Shown here: positions 7,393 through 16,277 of the stretch, in pieces
Layout: each line of letters starts with the position of its first letter
Position numbering within the stretch: the stretch's first letter is position 1
From: an uncultured Alteromonadaceae bacterium
GTDB lineage: Bacteria > Pseudomonadota > Gammaproteobacteria > Enterobacterales > Alteromonadaceae
Assembly: GCA_947494925.1 (NCBI GenBank)
Contig: CANLWS010000005.1
Span: 124,001 to 188,000, forward strand
DNA: 64,000 nucleotides
Direction of reading: 5' to 3'
Position numbers and translations under genes: made by a program
Notes under the pieces: model-generated
The model's database searches: none
What the model saw: only the letters and a program-made list of their open reading frames with translations
What the model was told of the DNA's origin: nothing

Positions 7393-9300
7393 ATGATCCA
7401 AATTTCCGAAATGTCGCTGTTACGTGGCACAAAAATGCTACTTCAGGACACATCTGCGTCTATTTACCCTGGCCACAAAGTAGGGCTTATCGGCGCTAAT
7501 GGTTGCGGTAAATCCAGCCTTTTTGCACTTCTGCGGGGAGAATTGCAGCCCGATACTGGCGAATGCGCTATCCCGAAAAACTGGCATATTGTTTCCGTGG
7601 CACAAGAAACACCCGCTGTGGACAGAAGCGCACTGGATTACGTGATTGACGGCGATACTAAATTGCGCGCCCTCCAGGCAAAGTTGCAGTTAGCCGAAGC
7701 AGCTCATGACGGTGAGAAAATAGCAAAAATTCATGCCGACCTGGAACACCAGGGAGCCTATGACGTGGATTCCCGTGCCGCCACTATTCTTTCCGGTCTG
7801 GGATTTGCCAACGATAGCATGCAGCGCCCGGTTACAGATTTTTCCGGTGGCTGGCGTATGCGTCTCAATCTGGCGCAGGCTTTGTTATGTCCATCTGATT
7901 TGCTATTGCTGGACGAGCCAACCAACCACCTTGATTTAGATGCTGTTATTTGGCTCGAAAAGTGGCTGGTAAGGTATGAGGGTACCTTGATGCTGATTTC
8001 CCACGACAAGTCATTTCTGGACAATACGGTAAACGAGATCATCAGCGTCGAACAGCAAACATTGATCAGTTATAAAGGTAACTACGCAGCCTATGAAAAA
8101 CAGCGTGCAGAAAGGATCCGTCTACAAGCAATCGAATACCAGAAACAGCAGGATAAAAAAGCTCACCTGGAATCCTTTATCAATCGCTTCAAAGCAAAAG
8201 CGAGCAAAGCTAAACAGGCCCAGAGCAGGATCAAACAGCTGGAAAAAATGGAAGAGTTATTACCAGCCCATAGTCAGTCACAATTTTCATTTTCGTTTTT
8301 GACCCCGCCTAAATTACCTAATCCATTGGTGAAAATGGAACAAGTTAAGGTGGGTTATGGTGACACAGTCATTCTGGACAAATTACAGCTGAATCTGGTG
8401 CCCGGGAGCCGGATTGGGTTGTTGGGCAGAAATGGGGCAGGGAAGTCAACGCTAATAAAGTTACTGGCGGACGAAAAGCAACCTATGACAGGTGAGTATG
8501 AAACCTCAGCCGGTCTGCGTATTGGTTACTTTGCTCAGCATCAGCTGGAATTTCTGCGTCCCCAGGATTCAGCAATGGACCACCTTCATCGTTTGGATAA
8601 AAAAGCCACAGAACAAAGTTTGCGAGATTATCTGGGTGGATTCGGTTTTAACGGCGATGAAGCCTTAGGAAAAGTCGCGCCAATGTCCGGCGGTGAAAAA
8701 GCCCGTTTAGTTTTGGCCTTGATCGTCTATCAGAAACCAAATTTATTGCTACTGGATGAACCCACCAACCACTTGGATCTGGAAATGCGCCACGCACTCA
8801 ATATTGCGTTGCAAAGTTTCGAGGGGGCAATGGTATTGGTATCTCACGACAGGTTTCTGTTGAGCTCGGTTTGTGATGATTTTTATCTGGTTGATAGTGG
8901 AAAAGTAGAGCCTTTTAAAGGTGACCTGGAAGACTATAAAAACTGGCTGGTGAATGAGGCCAACGCAAAGGCGCAAAAAGCCGAGCCAGTTCAGAAAGTC
9001 GATCGCAAAAACATTAAACGCCTTGAGGCGGAATTTCGCCAATCTACCCAGGAACTCAGAAAATCCATCAAGTCGTTAGAAAAACAGCTCAGCACCTACA
9101 CTGAGAAGCTGGAAAAAAGCGAGCAGCTTCTGGCAGATAGCGCAATCTATGCTGACGAGAATAAAGCGAAATTAAAAGAACAGCTGGCGATTCAGGCTGA
9201 GGCCAAATCCAAACTCGAAGAAATAGAGATGAATTGGCTGGATGCTCAGGAAGAGCTTGAGCAGCAGCAAAAGGAATTCGACGAACGTGCTGCAAGCTAG
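7393..9300 (+). CDS. yheS: ABC-F family ATPase YheS
   Basis: A 635-residue cytoplasmic protein with two ABC ATPase domains and no membrane part, close to E. coli YheS along its whole length. Domain 1 has GANGCGKSS, DFSGGWRMR and LLLLDEPTNHLDLDAV; domain 2 has GRNGAGKST, SGGEKARL and LLLLDEPTNHLDLEM. Between them lies the charged ABC-F linker, and the C-terminus is a coiled coil. ABC-F proteins act on the ribosome. The first Walker A ends in SS rather than ST, which still fits. The ATG has no clear ribosome site. It heads a run of overlapping genes (TIGR02444, yheT, yheU). Confidence 0.96.
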   Translation: MIQISEMSLLRGTKMLLQDTSASIYPGHKVGLIGANGCGKSSLFALLRGELQPDTGECAIPKNWHIVSVAQETPAVDRSALDYVIDGDTKLRALQAKLQLAEAAHDGEKIAKIHADLEHQGAYDVDSRAATILSGLGFANDSMQRPVTDFSGGWRMRLNLAQALLCPSDLLLLDEPTNHLDLDAVIWLEKWLVRYEGTLMLISHDKSFLDNTVNEIISVEQQTLISYKGNYAAYEKQRAERIRLQAIEYQKQQDKKAHLESFINRFKAKASKAKQAQSRIKQLEKMEELLPAHSQSQFSFSFLTPPKLPNPLVKMEQVKVGYGDTVILDKLQLNLVPGSRIGLLGRNGAGKSTLIKLLADEKQPMTGEYETSAGLRIGYFAQHQLEFLRPQDSAMDHLHRLDKKATEQSLRDYLGGFGFNGDEALGKVAPMSGGEKARLVLALIVYQKPNLLLLDEPTNHLDLEMRHALNIALQSFEGAMVLVSHDRFLLSSVCDDFYLVDSGKVEPFKGDLEDYKNWLVNEANAKAQKAEPVQKVDRKNIKRLEAEFRQSTQELRKSIKSLEKQLSTYTEKLEKSEQLLADSAIYADENKAKLKEQLAIQAEAKSKLEEIEMNWLDAQEELEQQQKEFDERAAS

Positions 9301-9778
9301 CGAATTTTGGAACTTTTCGGTGTCGTTGTACGCTGCCGAATCGGTCAAACATCAGTGTCTGCTGTTGCAAAACCAGTTCAATTTAAACGTCAACGTTCTG
9401 CTGCTTTGCTGTTTTCTGGATAAACGAAAAGAACAATTGTCAGAAGCAGATATGTTCGTTCTGCTGGAGGTCATTTCAGACAATCAGATTGAGCTAGCTG
9501 CTTTTCGTGAACAGCGCATTAAAAATAGAGGTACGGTTCAGTATCAGTCTCTTCTGAAGGAAGAACTAAACATTGAAAAGCAACAACAAGCTCTACTGGT
9601 TGATGCACTGAACACATTAAACATGCGCCAATGGCATAACACCAACATCAGAGTTTATATTCAATCCTTGTTTCCCGTACTCACAGACCAGCTCAAAATT
9701 GAAATTGAAACATTGATAGAAGCAACCAATAAGCAACAACTAGAGCTTGAAAAAATGGAGCATAAACCGCTCATATGA
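9287..9778 (+). CDS. TIGR02444-family protein
   Basis: A 163-residue protein matching the uncharacterised TIGR02444 family that usually sits with yheS and yheT. Recognisable parts are ASEFWNFSVSLYA near the start and VNVLLLCCFL. The start is a GTG at 9287, inside the last 14 bases of yheS; AAGGA lies 11 bases upstream. An in-frame extension back to 9242 is only yheS sequence read in another frame. It overlaps yheT by 4 bases (ATGA), so translation is probably coupled. Function unknown. Confidence 0.82.
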   Translation: MLQASEFWNFSVSLYAAESVKHQCLLLQNQFNLNVNVLLLCCFLDKRKEQLSEADMFVLLEVISDNQIELAAFREQRIKNRGTVQYQSLLKEELNIEKQQQALLVDALNTLNMRQWHNTNIRVYIQSLFPVLTDQLKIEIETLIEATNKQQLELEKMEHKPLI

Positions 9779-10797
9779 CAGGTAACAATGAATTTGATCA
9801 ATTGGTTGGCGAAGTGCTCACTAGCCAATTCAGACCACCTTGGTGGGCTACTAACCGACATGTGCAGACAATCTGGCCGCGCTTTTTTCTAAAGCGTCAG
9901 TCTTTTACACCTCAATGGGAAAGACTGGAACTGCCTGATGGTGACTTTGTCGATCTGGCCTGGGGTAAAAAACACCAGTCAGCCAAGGGGGTAATGGTGT
10001 TTTTTCATGGCCTGGAAGGGTCTGTAAACTCTCACTATGCCAATGACATGATGGCTGTTTTTGAACGTCAGGGTTGGATAACCGTACTGATGCATTTTCG
10101 TGGATGCAGCGGCGAAACCAACCGCACCACAAGGGCGTATCACTCGGGTGAGACCACCGATGCCCTTTATCTACTCAATTGGTTAAAGGATAAGTTTCCC
10201 GGTTTGCCCACAATGGCAATTGGCTTTTCCCTTGGCGCCAATATGTTGCTGAAACTATTGGGTGAAAACCCGGAACAAGACATTTTGCATTGCGCCGTAG
10301 CAGTCTCACCTCCAATGAAGCTTGATGAGTGTGCACTGAGCATTAACCAAGGTTTCTCCAGGCTTTATCAGGGACATTTGATGAAGAGCATGGTGGCAAA
10401 TTTGTTGTCCAAGATGCAAGATATCGACTATTCGGCATTCCCAGCAATCACCCATCAAAAGGTATCAAGTTTAAAGAATTTCCGCGAATTCGACGATTTG
10501 GTTACTGCACCGCTACACGGTTTTGATGGCGCTGATGATTATTATCACAAGTGCAGCGCATTTAGCTATTTGAAACACATCGCTACACCCACTCTGATCC
10601 TGCACGCAGCTGACGATCCCTTCATGAATGAAAAAGTCATACCACTAGCGTCAGATTTATCTCCGTTTGTGCGCTGCGAGGTGAGTAAAAAAGGGGGTCA
10701 TGTTGGATTTATGCAGGGCAGTCCTTTGAATCCAACTATCTGGCTGCATGATCGGGTAACGGAATTTGTTCAGCCGTTCTCAAAACAAGAGAGTTAA
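9775..10797 (+). CDS. yheT: YheT-family alpha/beta hydrolase
   Basis: A 340-residue alpha/beta hydrolase of the YheT (ABHD-like) family. The N-terminal FRPPWWATNRHVQTIWP is the family hallmark. The oxyanion/nucleophile region is seen as FFHGLEGS and the nucleophile elbow as AIGFSLGANML (Ser in GFSLG). The acid lies in HAADDPF and the histidine in KKGGHVGFM. The substrate is unknown, probably a lipid or small ester. Its ATG overlaps the preceding stop by 4 bases. Confidence 0.94.
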   Translation: MTGNNEFDQLVGEVLTSQFRPPWWATNRHVQTIWPRFFLKRQSFTPQWERLELPDGDFVDLAWGKKHQSAKGVMVFFHGLEGSVNSHYANDMMAVFERQGWITVLMHFRGCSGETNRTTRAYHSGETTDALYLLNWLKDKFPGLPTMAIGFSLGANMLLKLLGENPEQDILHCAVAVSPPMKLDECALSINQGFSRLYQGHLMKSMVANLLSKMQDIDYSAFPAITHQKVSSLKNFREFDDLVTAPLHGFDGADDYYHKCSAFSYLKHIATPTLILHAADDPFMNEKVIPLASDLSPFVRCEVSKKGGHVGFMQGSPLNPTIWLHDRVTEFVQPFSKQES

Positions 10798-10799
10798 TT

Positions 10800-11042
10800 A
10801 TGATCATTCCAATGGAAGAACTATCCTCTGACGTCTTGTACAGTCTGGTGGAATCATTTGTGTTAAGAGAAGGCACTGAGTACGGTGAACAGGATGTACC
10901 CACAGACCAAAAAGTGCAACAAGTCATCATGCAACTGAAAAGCAAAGAAGCCCTGATTCTTTACTCTGAGTTACATGAAACCATTAACATTATTACCCAA
11001 GATCAATTTAAGCAGCTTTCCGAAAACGAACAACAAGAATAA
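10800..11042 (+). CDS. yheU: YheU-family (UPF0270) small protein
   Basis: An 80-residue protein that begins MIIPMEELSSDVLYSLVESFV and contains LREGTEYGEQD and LYSELHETINII, matching E. coli YheU. Function unknown. It starts 2 bases after yheT and is the last gene of the yheS run. In E. coli prkB follows yheU; here prkB lies about 31 kb away. The convergent YceI gene begins its stop only 2 bases later. Confidence 0.95.
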   Translation: MIIPMEELSSDVLYSLVESFVLREGTEYGEQDVPTDQKVQQVIMQLKSKEALILYSELHETINIITQDQFKQLSENEQQE

Positions 11043-11044
11043 CC

Positions 11045-11620
11045 CTATCCAGCAGGTTTAAAGGTGACGTCAAAGGTAACAGGAACGGTTAATCCAATCG
11101 ATTGCAGTCCTGCAATTTCTCTCAGTTTATCGACGCCCTGGGTCAGTTTGTAATCGGAGGCATTAAGCAGCACAGGTTTGAGCGTATTTGCCCGCAATTT
11201 GCCGCCTGGTAGTTGTGTGACTCGAACATCAAATTTTTCTGATTTCTCCGTACCATTCATCAGCACTACGGCATCAAAGACAAAATCTGCAGACTCACCA
11301 TTTTCCAGGTCAAAAACCCTTTTATCTAACTGGGTTTTTAACTTGGCGAAAGGGATCTGAGCGGAGTTGAACAGCAGCTCGTTCATTCGGGTATCCCGGA
11401 TACCTATCCCGGTATCCACCGACGACAGCAAAACCGTAACGGATAAGTACCCTTTAGGATCCAATTTACCTTTTAGCTGGGTAAATCGATGGATTTCAGT
11501 GAAATTCAGATTTTTCGTACTGATAAAATGTAGCCTGGAATCTGCATTATCTAACTGCCAGTTCCCCATTGCTGGGACTGCGAGCAGAGCCAACACCAGC
11601 ATACCGATTAATCTTTTCAC
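11045..11620 (-). CDS. YceI-family periplasmic lipid-binding-type protein
   Basis: A 191-residue exported protein. A signal peptide (KRLIGMLVLALLAVPAMG) is followed by NWQLDNADSRLHFISTKN, the YceI opening, and DTRMNELLFNS, another family motif. YceI proteins are lipocalin-like beta-barrels that bind polyisoprenoid-like lipids in the periplasm. The start codon is GTG with AGGA about 10 bases upstream. It may be co-transcribed with cysQ and nudE, which lie upstream on the same strand, 12 bases apart. Confidence 0.93.
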   Translation of the reverse strand: MKRLIGMLVLALLAVPAMGNWQLDNADSRLHFISTKNLNFTEIHRFTQLKGKLDPKGYLSVTVLLSSVDTGIGIRDTRMNELLFNSAQIPFAKLKTQLDKRVFDLENGESADFVFDAVVLMNGTEKSEKFDVRVTQLPGGKLRANTLKPVLLNASDYKLTQGVDKLREIAGLQSIGLTVPVTFDVTFKPAG

Positions 11621-11632
11621 TTTAAGGCGATC

Positions 11633-12463
11633 CTATTCATTAAATTCGTACTTTACTATACTCTGCCAATCGACATTTTGATCACCCAATACGACAAAAT
11701 CAGGATTGCTCAAGCTTTCACGCTGATTGTAGGTTAGGGGAGAAAAATCAGCGGCCAGAATACTTCCGCCAGCTTCTTCAACTATGCATTGAGACGCCCC
11801 TGTATCCCATTCTCCTGTGACACCGATACGCAGAAATAAATCTGCCTGACCTTCGGCAATAAAACAGGACTTCAGCGAGCAACTGCCCAAAGGTAAAGTT
11901 TGATACGCTCTTGCCTCGGTCATTTTAGACATCACTTTTTCCCGCTTCTGACGACGGCTAATGGCAATCATCACCACATCGTTTTCCGGGTCGGCAAAGT
12001 CTCTTACCCGTATTTGCTTGTTTTCGCGAGGACAGCTTTTGTATGCCCCAATCCCTTTACCGGCATAATACAGCGTCTCACCTGGCGGCCAGTAGATCAC
12101 CCCAATAACGGGTTGGTTGTTTTCAATCAAGGCAATATTAACGGCGAAATCACCGCTTCTGGCGATAAATTCCTGTGTTCCATCAATTGGGTCAATCAAC
12201 CAGTAACGTGACCAGTCCTTACGTTCCGCTAAGCTACCATTATTAGATTCCTCCGACATAATAGGAATGTCGGGCGTTTGCTGCTGCAGGCTACGTGTAA
12301 TAATATCATTGGCTTTATAATCAGCAGAGGTTACCGGTGAGTCATCATCCTTGCTATAACTCTTGAATTCACCGCTGTCATAGATCTCCAACACAACCTT
12401 GCCGGCTTCCACAGCAGACTGCTTGGCAATTTCAAGTAAGTCTTCGATACTGAATTCGGACAT
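11633..12463 (-). CDS. cysQ: 3'(2'),5'-bisphosphate nucleotidase CysQ
   Basis: A 276-residue enzyme of the inositol-monophosphatase superfamily that removes 3'-phosphate from PAP, the by-product of sulfate assimilation, using Mg2+. Metal-binding motifs are seen as LIDPIDGTQEF and, near the C-terminus, WDTGASQCIVEEAGG. The start was placed at ATG 12463: the nudE stop overlaps it by one base (TAATG) and GGGGG lies 7 bases upstream. An upstream in-frame extension to 12481 was rejected. It is coupled to nudE. Confidence 0.95.
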   Translation of the reverse strand: MSEFSIEDLLEIAKQSAVEAGKVVLEIYDSGEFKSYSKDDDSPVTSADYKANDIITRSLQQQTPDIPIMSEESNNGSLAERKDWSRYWLIDPIDGTQEFIARSGDFAVNIALIENNQPVIGVIYWPPGETLYYAGKGIGAYKSCPRENKQIRVRDFADPENDVVMIAISRRQKREKVMSKMTEARAYQTLPLGSCSLKSCFIAEGQADLFLRIGVTGEWDTGASQCIVEEAGGSILAADFSPLTYNQRESLSNPDFVVLGDQNVDWQSIVKYEFNE

Positions 12464-13026
12464 TATTGTTCCCCCAACCATTTTTGCGCCAGAAACAAGG
12501 CTGCAATCGAGCGTGCCTCGACAAAATCATCCCGAGCAAGCAACGCATCAGTGTTATCCAAAGACCAGGGAATTACCTCCAATGGTTCTGGTTCATCACC
12601 TTCCAGTTGCTTCACATATAAGTCTTTTGCAACAACAATATCCATGGTGGCATTAAAAAAGGTTGGTGCCATGCTCACTCTGTGGATTTTCTCAAGGAAT
12701 CCAGCGCCATGCCCAACTTCTTCTTTCAATTCCCTGTCTGCTGCCTCTAGCGCAGATTCGCCTGGGTCAATCAAGCCTTTTGGAAAGCCAATCTGGTAGG
12801 AGTGAGTACCTGCGGCATACTCACGCACAAGTAAAAATTGTTTGTCATCGATGAAAGGCACAATCATCACTGCACCGCGACCAGAACCTGCCATACGTTC
12901 GAATTGTCTTTGCGCGCCGTTGGAAAACTCGAGATCGATTCGTTCTACTCTGAATAAGCCGCTTTTGGCGACAATTTCTCGTTGATGAATTTGTGGAAGA
13001 GGTTTATCAGGATCTATTTTACTCAT
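12463..13026 (-). CDS. nudE: ADP-compounds Nudix hydrolase NudE
   Basis: A 187-residue Nudix enzyme that hydrolyses ADP-ribose, Ap3A and NADH-type substrates. The Nudix box is complete: GLIDPGESALEAADREL then KEEVGHG. It also has IDLEFSNGAQRQFERM and the family's EGDEPEPLEV stretch, all as in E. coli NudE. The stop overlaps the cysQ start. It is divergent from yrfG, with about 65 bases between the starts; the same nudE/yrfG pairing is known in enterobacteria. Confidence 0.96.
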   Translation of the reverse strand: MSKIDPDKPLPQIHQREIVAKSGLFRVERIDLEFSNGAQRQFERMAGSGRGAVMIVPFIDDKQFLLVREYAAGTHSYQIGFPKGLIDPGESALEAADRELKEEVGHGAGFLEKIHRVSMAPTFFNATMDIVVAKDLYVKQLEGDEPEPLEVIPWSLDNTDALLARDDFVEARSIAALFLAQKWLGEQ

Positions 13027-13091
13027 CTACCTATCACGTTAATATAGGGAATGTCTGGATTGAACTCTACTTTATACTAAGGAAACCTCAC

Positions 13092-13772
13092 TTGCCACTG
13101 CTGCCCTGGAAGCAAATTAAAACTGTCCTGCTCGACATGGACGGAACACTGTTGGATCTGCACTTCGACAATCATTTCTGGCTGGAACATATTCCTGCAA
13201 AACTAGCCGAAAAACGAGGTTCGGATCTGGAAGCAACAAAACATTATATGCTTGATGAATACAAAAAAGTCATGGGAACGTTGGAGTGGTATTGCCTGGA
13301 CTACTGGGCTGAAAAGCTTGATCTGGATATAGTTGAAGCCAAACGCGACATCGAGCACCTGATCAGTATGCGTGAAGATTCCATTCCCTTTTTAGATGCG
13401 CTTCACCAAAGTGGTCGCGAGGTGGTATTGGTCACCAATGCGCATCCGGATAGTTTGTCCCTCAAAATTGAACATACGCAATTGGATTCACATATAGACA
13501 CCCTAATTTCCACACATGAGTTCGGAGTGACAAAAGAGTCCCAGGAACTCTGGCAAAAATTACAAAGCAGGCTCGGATTTGACCCTGATTCAACTTTATT
13601 TGTGGATGATAGTCTGGCGATACTCAAGGCTGCGCAGGATTTTGGAATTCGACATTTGCTTGCGGTCAGAAACCCCGACAGTAAACAGGCAAGCAGAGAA
13701 ATAGATGAATTCCCAGCGACGGATGATTATCGAACGCTTCTGACAGACATCCTTGCTAATCCTTCATTATAA
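13092..13772 (+). CDS. yrfG: GMP/IMP nucleotidase YrfG (HAD family), TTG start
   Basis: A 226-residue HAD hydrolase matching E. coli YrfG, which dephosphorylates GMP and IMP. Motif I is LLDMDGTLLDL, motif II is VTNAHPDS, and motif III/IV is FVDDSLAILKAA; WYCLDYW and ISTHEFG are YrfG-specific. The start is TTG at 13092, with AAGGA 8 bases upstream and a protein length equal to the family; an ATG at 12993 in the same frame would overlap nudE and lacks such a site. Confidence 0.93.
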   Translation: MPLLPWKQIKTVLLDMDGTLLDLHFDNHFWLEHIPAKLAEKRGSDLEATKHYMLDEYKKVMGTLEWYCLDYWAEKLDLDIVEAKRDIEHLISMREDSIPFLDALHQSGREVVLVTNAHPDSLSLKIEHTQLDSHIDTLISTHEFGVTKESQELWQKLQSRLGFDPDSTLFVDDSLAILKAAQDFGIRHLLAVRNPDSKQASREIDEFPATDDYRTLLTDILANPSL

Positions 13773-13775
13773 AAG

Positions 13776-13797
13776 AGCGGAGAGATTAGTTTCCGCT
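13776..13797. terminator. Weak hairpin between convergent yrfG and gspN
   Basis: AGCGGA (13776-13781) and TCCGCT (13792-13797) form a 6-bp stem with a 10-base loop, 3 bases after the yrfG stop. There is no T-run, so it is at most a weak, possibly Rho-assisted terminator. Confidence 0.4.
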
Positions 13798-13853
13798 GGG
13801 CTAAAGTGACGAGTCATCCTTGGATTCCCTTAATTGTTAGCTATGAAGGGAAA

Positions 13854-14606
13854 TCAAAACTCTATCAGATAATACCCGTCAGCATCAGGTTGGCCAAAGA
13901 ACCTGGCGGCATCATGGACTTGTTTAGGTAAGCTGTCTGCTGGCTTAAACTTCCCGCTTACCGTGATCGCAAGATTTGCAGGAACCCTGGCATCTGCGCT
14001 TAAGCCGAATTGATTGGGTTCTTTAACGCGAATTAACGTATCGCCTTCAATACAGGCAAGGTCTGCATCAAAATTTCCTAGCTCAAGGGGCTCACCTAAG
14101 CCTTCTATCGTGGCTCTGAGCCATTGCCCTTGGCCTGTCAACTCGGTGCATTGTCCTTGGAAATTCAGTTCCTCTATGCCGATTCTGAATCTACCTCCAG
14201 CATCAACGGGCAGTGGAAGTGGGAGTTGGGAAATGACCAGGGCTGAGGGTAAAAACAGGCTAAAATCAGTGGCAGAGACATTTTCTATGTTAAACAGATC
14301 CAGTGTTACCGGTCCTTTGAAGGATATATCTTCACTCTCTCTGCTATTCCCCGCATCAAGAGTCAGGCTAAGATTTCCCCATAACAATGGAAAGAAAGAT
14401 AAGTCCCAATTGAGATTTTCGATGGGCATTCCAGCGACGACCAATACATCGGCTTTACCTTCCCACAAAGTTCCTGAGACACCGGAGACTTCAACCTCTT
14501 GCGGCAGTGTGACTCTGCCGATGACATGGGCGGCAGGCACTGTATAGATAAGGAAAAAAAGATATACACCGAATGCTGCCAAAACCCACTTAATGTTAAT
14601 ACTCAT
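13854..14606 (-). CDS. gspN: Type II secretion protein GspN
   Basis: A 250-residue T2SS N protein: one N-terminal inner-membrane helix (WVLAAFGVYLFFLIYTVPA) and a periplasmic domain with SGVSGTLWEGKAD, the usual GspN opening. Its precise role in the inner-membrane platform is unclear, and it is missing from some T2SS. It is the last gene of the gsp operon and its ATG overlaps gspM by 4 bases. Confidence 0.93.
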   Translation of the reverse strand: MSINIKWVLAAFGVYLFFLIYTVPAAHVIGRVTLPQEVEVSGVSGTLWEGKADVLVVAGMPIENLNWDLSFFPLLWGNLSLTLDAGNSRESEDISFKGPVTLDLFNIENVSATDFSLFLPSALVISQLPLPLPVDAGGRFRIGIEELNFQGQCTELTGQGQWLRATIEGLGEPLELGNFDADLACIEGDTLIRVKEPNQFGLSADARVPANLAITVSGKFKPADSLPKQVHDAARFFGQPDADGYYLIEF

Positions 14607-15082
14607 GTCTTTCCTAATTGCAAACTACGCACTTTGATCATGCCAGGCGAATCACCCTTGGCCACATCCATATCCAATATCTTAACGCCACGCCTTTCAA
14701 GGGCCTGCAACCAGCTCAGGACATCGTTGAAAGGGGCTTCATCAACCCATACTTTAAGTTCTTCTCCCTGTGGCTGCATTCTTGAAATGGCTATTTGTAC
14801 GCGCCCAGCAGTTTGATTGACTGCTTGAGGCAGTGAACCGGAAAAAGCCGCAGCTTTACCTGAAGATTTTTTCAACTGCATGGCTCTTAGTGCATTTTTC
14901 TTAACCCAAGCCAGGTCAGCAGTTTTGCTAATAACTGCTTTTCTGCTGTCTTCCAAAGATGAATTCAGAGGAGACCAGACAATCCAGTAAAATGCACCAA
15001 TAACGATAACAACAGCAGAAACCATAACCAGGATTTGTTCACGCTCTGTCAATTGTTTGTATTTTTTGAGTAGCGCGTCCAT
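14603..15082 (-). CDS. gspM: Type II secretion protein GspM
   Basis: A 159-residue bitopic inner-membrane protein: a short cytoplasmic start (LLKKYKQLTEREQ), one helix (ILVMVSAVVIVIGAFYWIVW) and a periplasmic ferredoxin-like domain. It partners GspL in the T2SS inner-membrane assembly. The start at 15082 has AGGAG 6 bases upstream; the in-frame extension to 15109 lies within gspL. Confidence 0.94.
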   Translation of the reverse strand: MDALLKKYKQLTEREQILVMVSAVVIVIGAFYWIVWSPLNSSLEDSRKAVISKTADLAWVKKNALRAMQLKKSSGKAAAFSGSLPQAVNQTAGRVQIAISRMQPQGEELKVWVDEAPFNDVLSWLQALERRGVKILDMDVAKGDSPGMIKVRSLQLGKT

Positions 15083-15083
15083 G

Positions 15084-16277
15084 TCAGCTCCTGATTGAAA
15101 GCGAACCAATTACCTGGTCGTCTTTGTTGTTGATTGCACCTTGTTGGACTTCATAGCCTAACTCTTCCGCTAAACGTTTAAATTGCTCAAGCTCTTCAAA
15201 GCTATCGGCCACCGCCAATAATCGTAGTTCGGAGCGCTTACTGTCATATTTTAAGGTCTGCGGTTTAACGTTACTGGCACTGAACGCACTGGATAGCTGA
15301 GTCATAATGGCCAACATTGAGACACTGCCTCCTCCTTGCTCCAACGCAGCGATTTTCTGGCGCATCTGGCTACGTACATTCACAATGCGCGTAGATTCGG
15401 GGAATGCCCGTTTGTATTCCTGCTCTATCTGTTCGTTGAGCGCATCTCGTTGCGCATTCAGACTGTTTAGTTCAACACCTTTGTCCACCAGGGTAAGGAC
15501 CAGCGCAACACAAGCTAGCACAGCGGCCCACTTCCATTGACTTAATTGCCCTTTAGATTGGCGTTTAGGTTTGAAGTCTCCCTGCAACAAATTGAACTTA
15601 CAGCTTTTGGCACCCTGTGCCAGGATTTGCATCGGCACATCAAGTTGTTGTTTAACAATTTCAGTATTTGCCAGATGAGGTAGTTCCAAATCGCTATAGT
15701 CAGCAATTTCCAAAGGAACTTCCTGTTTTTTGGCAAAATGCTCAATGGCGGGAACAACCCAGCTAGCATCGCCCTGAATACCTTCCCAGCTGTTCTGCCG
15801 AACTATTAGTTGTTCACCCAGTGCAAGCATTGACCAACTGTCCTGTTGAACGGGCAGTGCAAGCACGTCGGGAACGATCTTGCTACAGTTAAGCCCTGCG
15901 TTTGCTATCCATTCCAACCACTGCTGCATTTTCCCACGGCTGACAACTGCCACCGCTTGCTTGTCATCAATGTGATCACCCATGGCAAAAAATTGCTCTG
16001 CGATGTCCACACTGAGTTCATCTTCAAGCATATAGGGCACGGCCGCAATAGCTTTTCTTCCAGCTTTTTTGGGCAGCTCCACCCACTTAAGAAACAGATC
16101 ACTACCTGGCACCAATGCCGTAATAGGACGTTGCCCGGCTCGCTCAGCTAAACTGTCCAGAAGGCTCGCATCCTCCAGTTCCCCTGAGGCGATAATTTCT
16201 TCTTCCTGACTTGACCACACCAGCCAGTGAACCCTTTCGGTTACGCTAGAGCCTAGTCTGACGACCAGTTGTTCCAT
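15084..16277 (-). CDS. gspL: Type II secretion protein GspL
   Basis: A 397-residue protein that anchors the GspE ATPase to the inner membrane. The N-terminal ~250 residues are the cytoplasmic actin-like domain (LVVRLGSS, ITALVPGSDLFLKWVELP), followed by one membrane helix (WAAVLACVALVLTLV) and a periplasmic domain with coiled coil. The start overlaps the gspK stop by one base. Confidence 0.95.
   Translation of the reverse strand: MEQLVVRLGSSVTERVHWLVWSSQEEEIIASGELEDASLLDSLAERAGQRPITALVPGSDLFLKWVELPKKAGRKAIAAVPYMLEDELSVDIAEQFFAMGDHIDDKQAVAVVSRGKMQQWLEWIANAGLNCSKIVPDVLALPVQQDSWSMLALGEQLIVRQNSWEGIQGDASWVVPAIEHFAKKQEVPLEIADYSDLELPHLANTEIVKQQLDVPMQILAQGAKSCKFNLLQGDFKPKRQSKGQLSQWKWAAVLACVALVLTLVDKGVELNSLNAQRDALNEQIEQEYKRAFPESTRIVNVRSQMRQKIAALEQGGGSVSMLAIMTQLSSAFSASNVKPQTLKYDSKRSELRLLAVADSFEELEQFKRLAEELGYEVQQGAINNKDDQVIGSLSIRS

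Noticed and set aside
12993-13091. Long N-terminal extension of yrfG
   Set aside because: It overlaps nudE, has no ribosome site, and TTG 13092 with AAGGA gives the family length.
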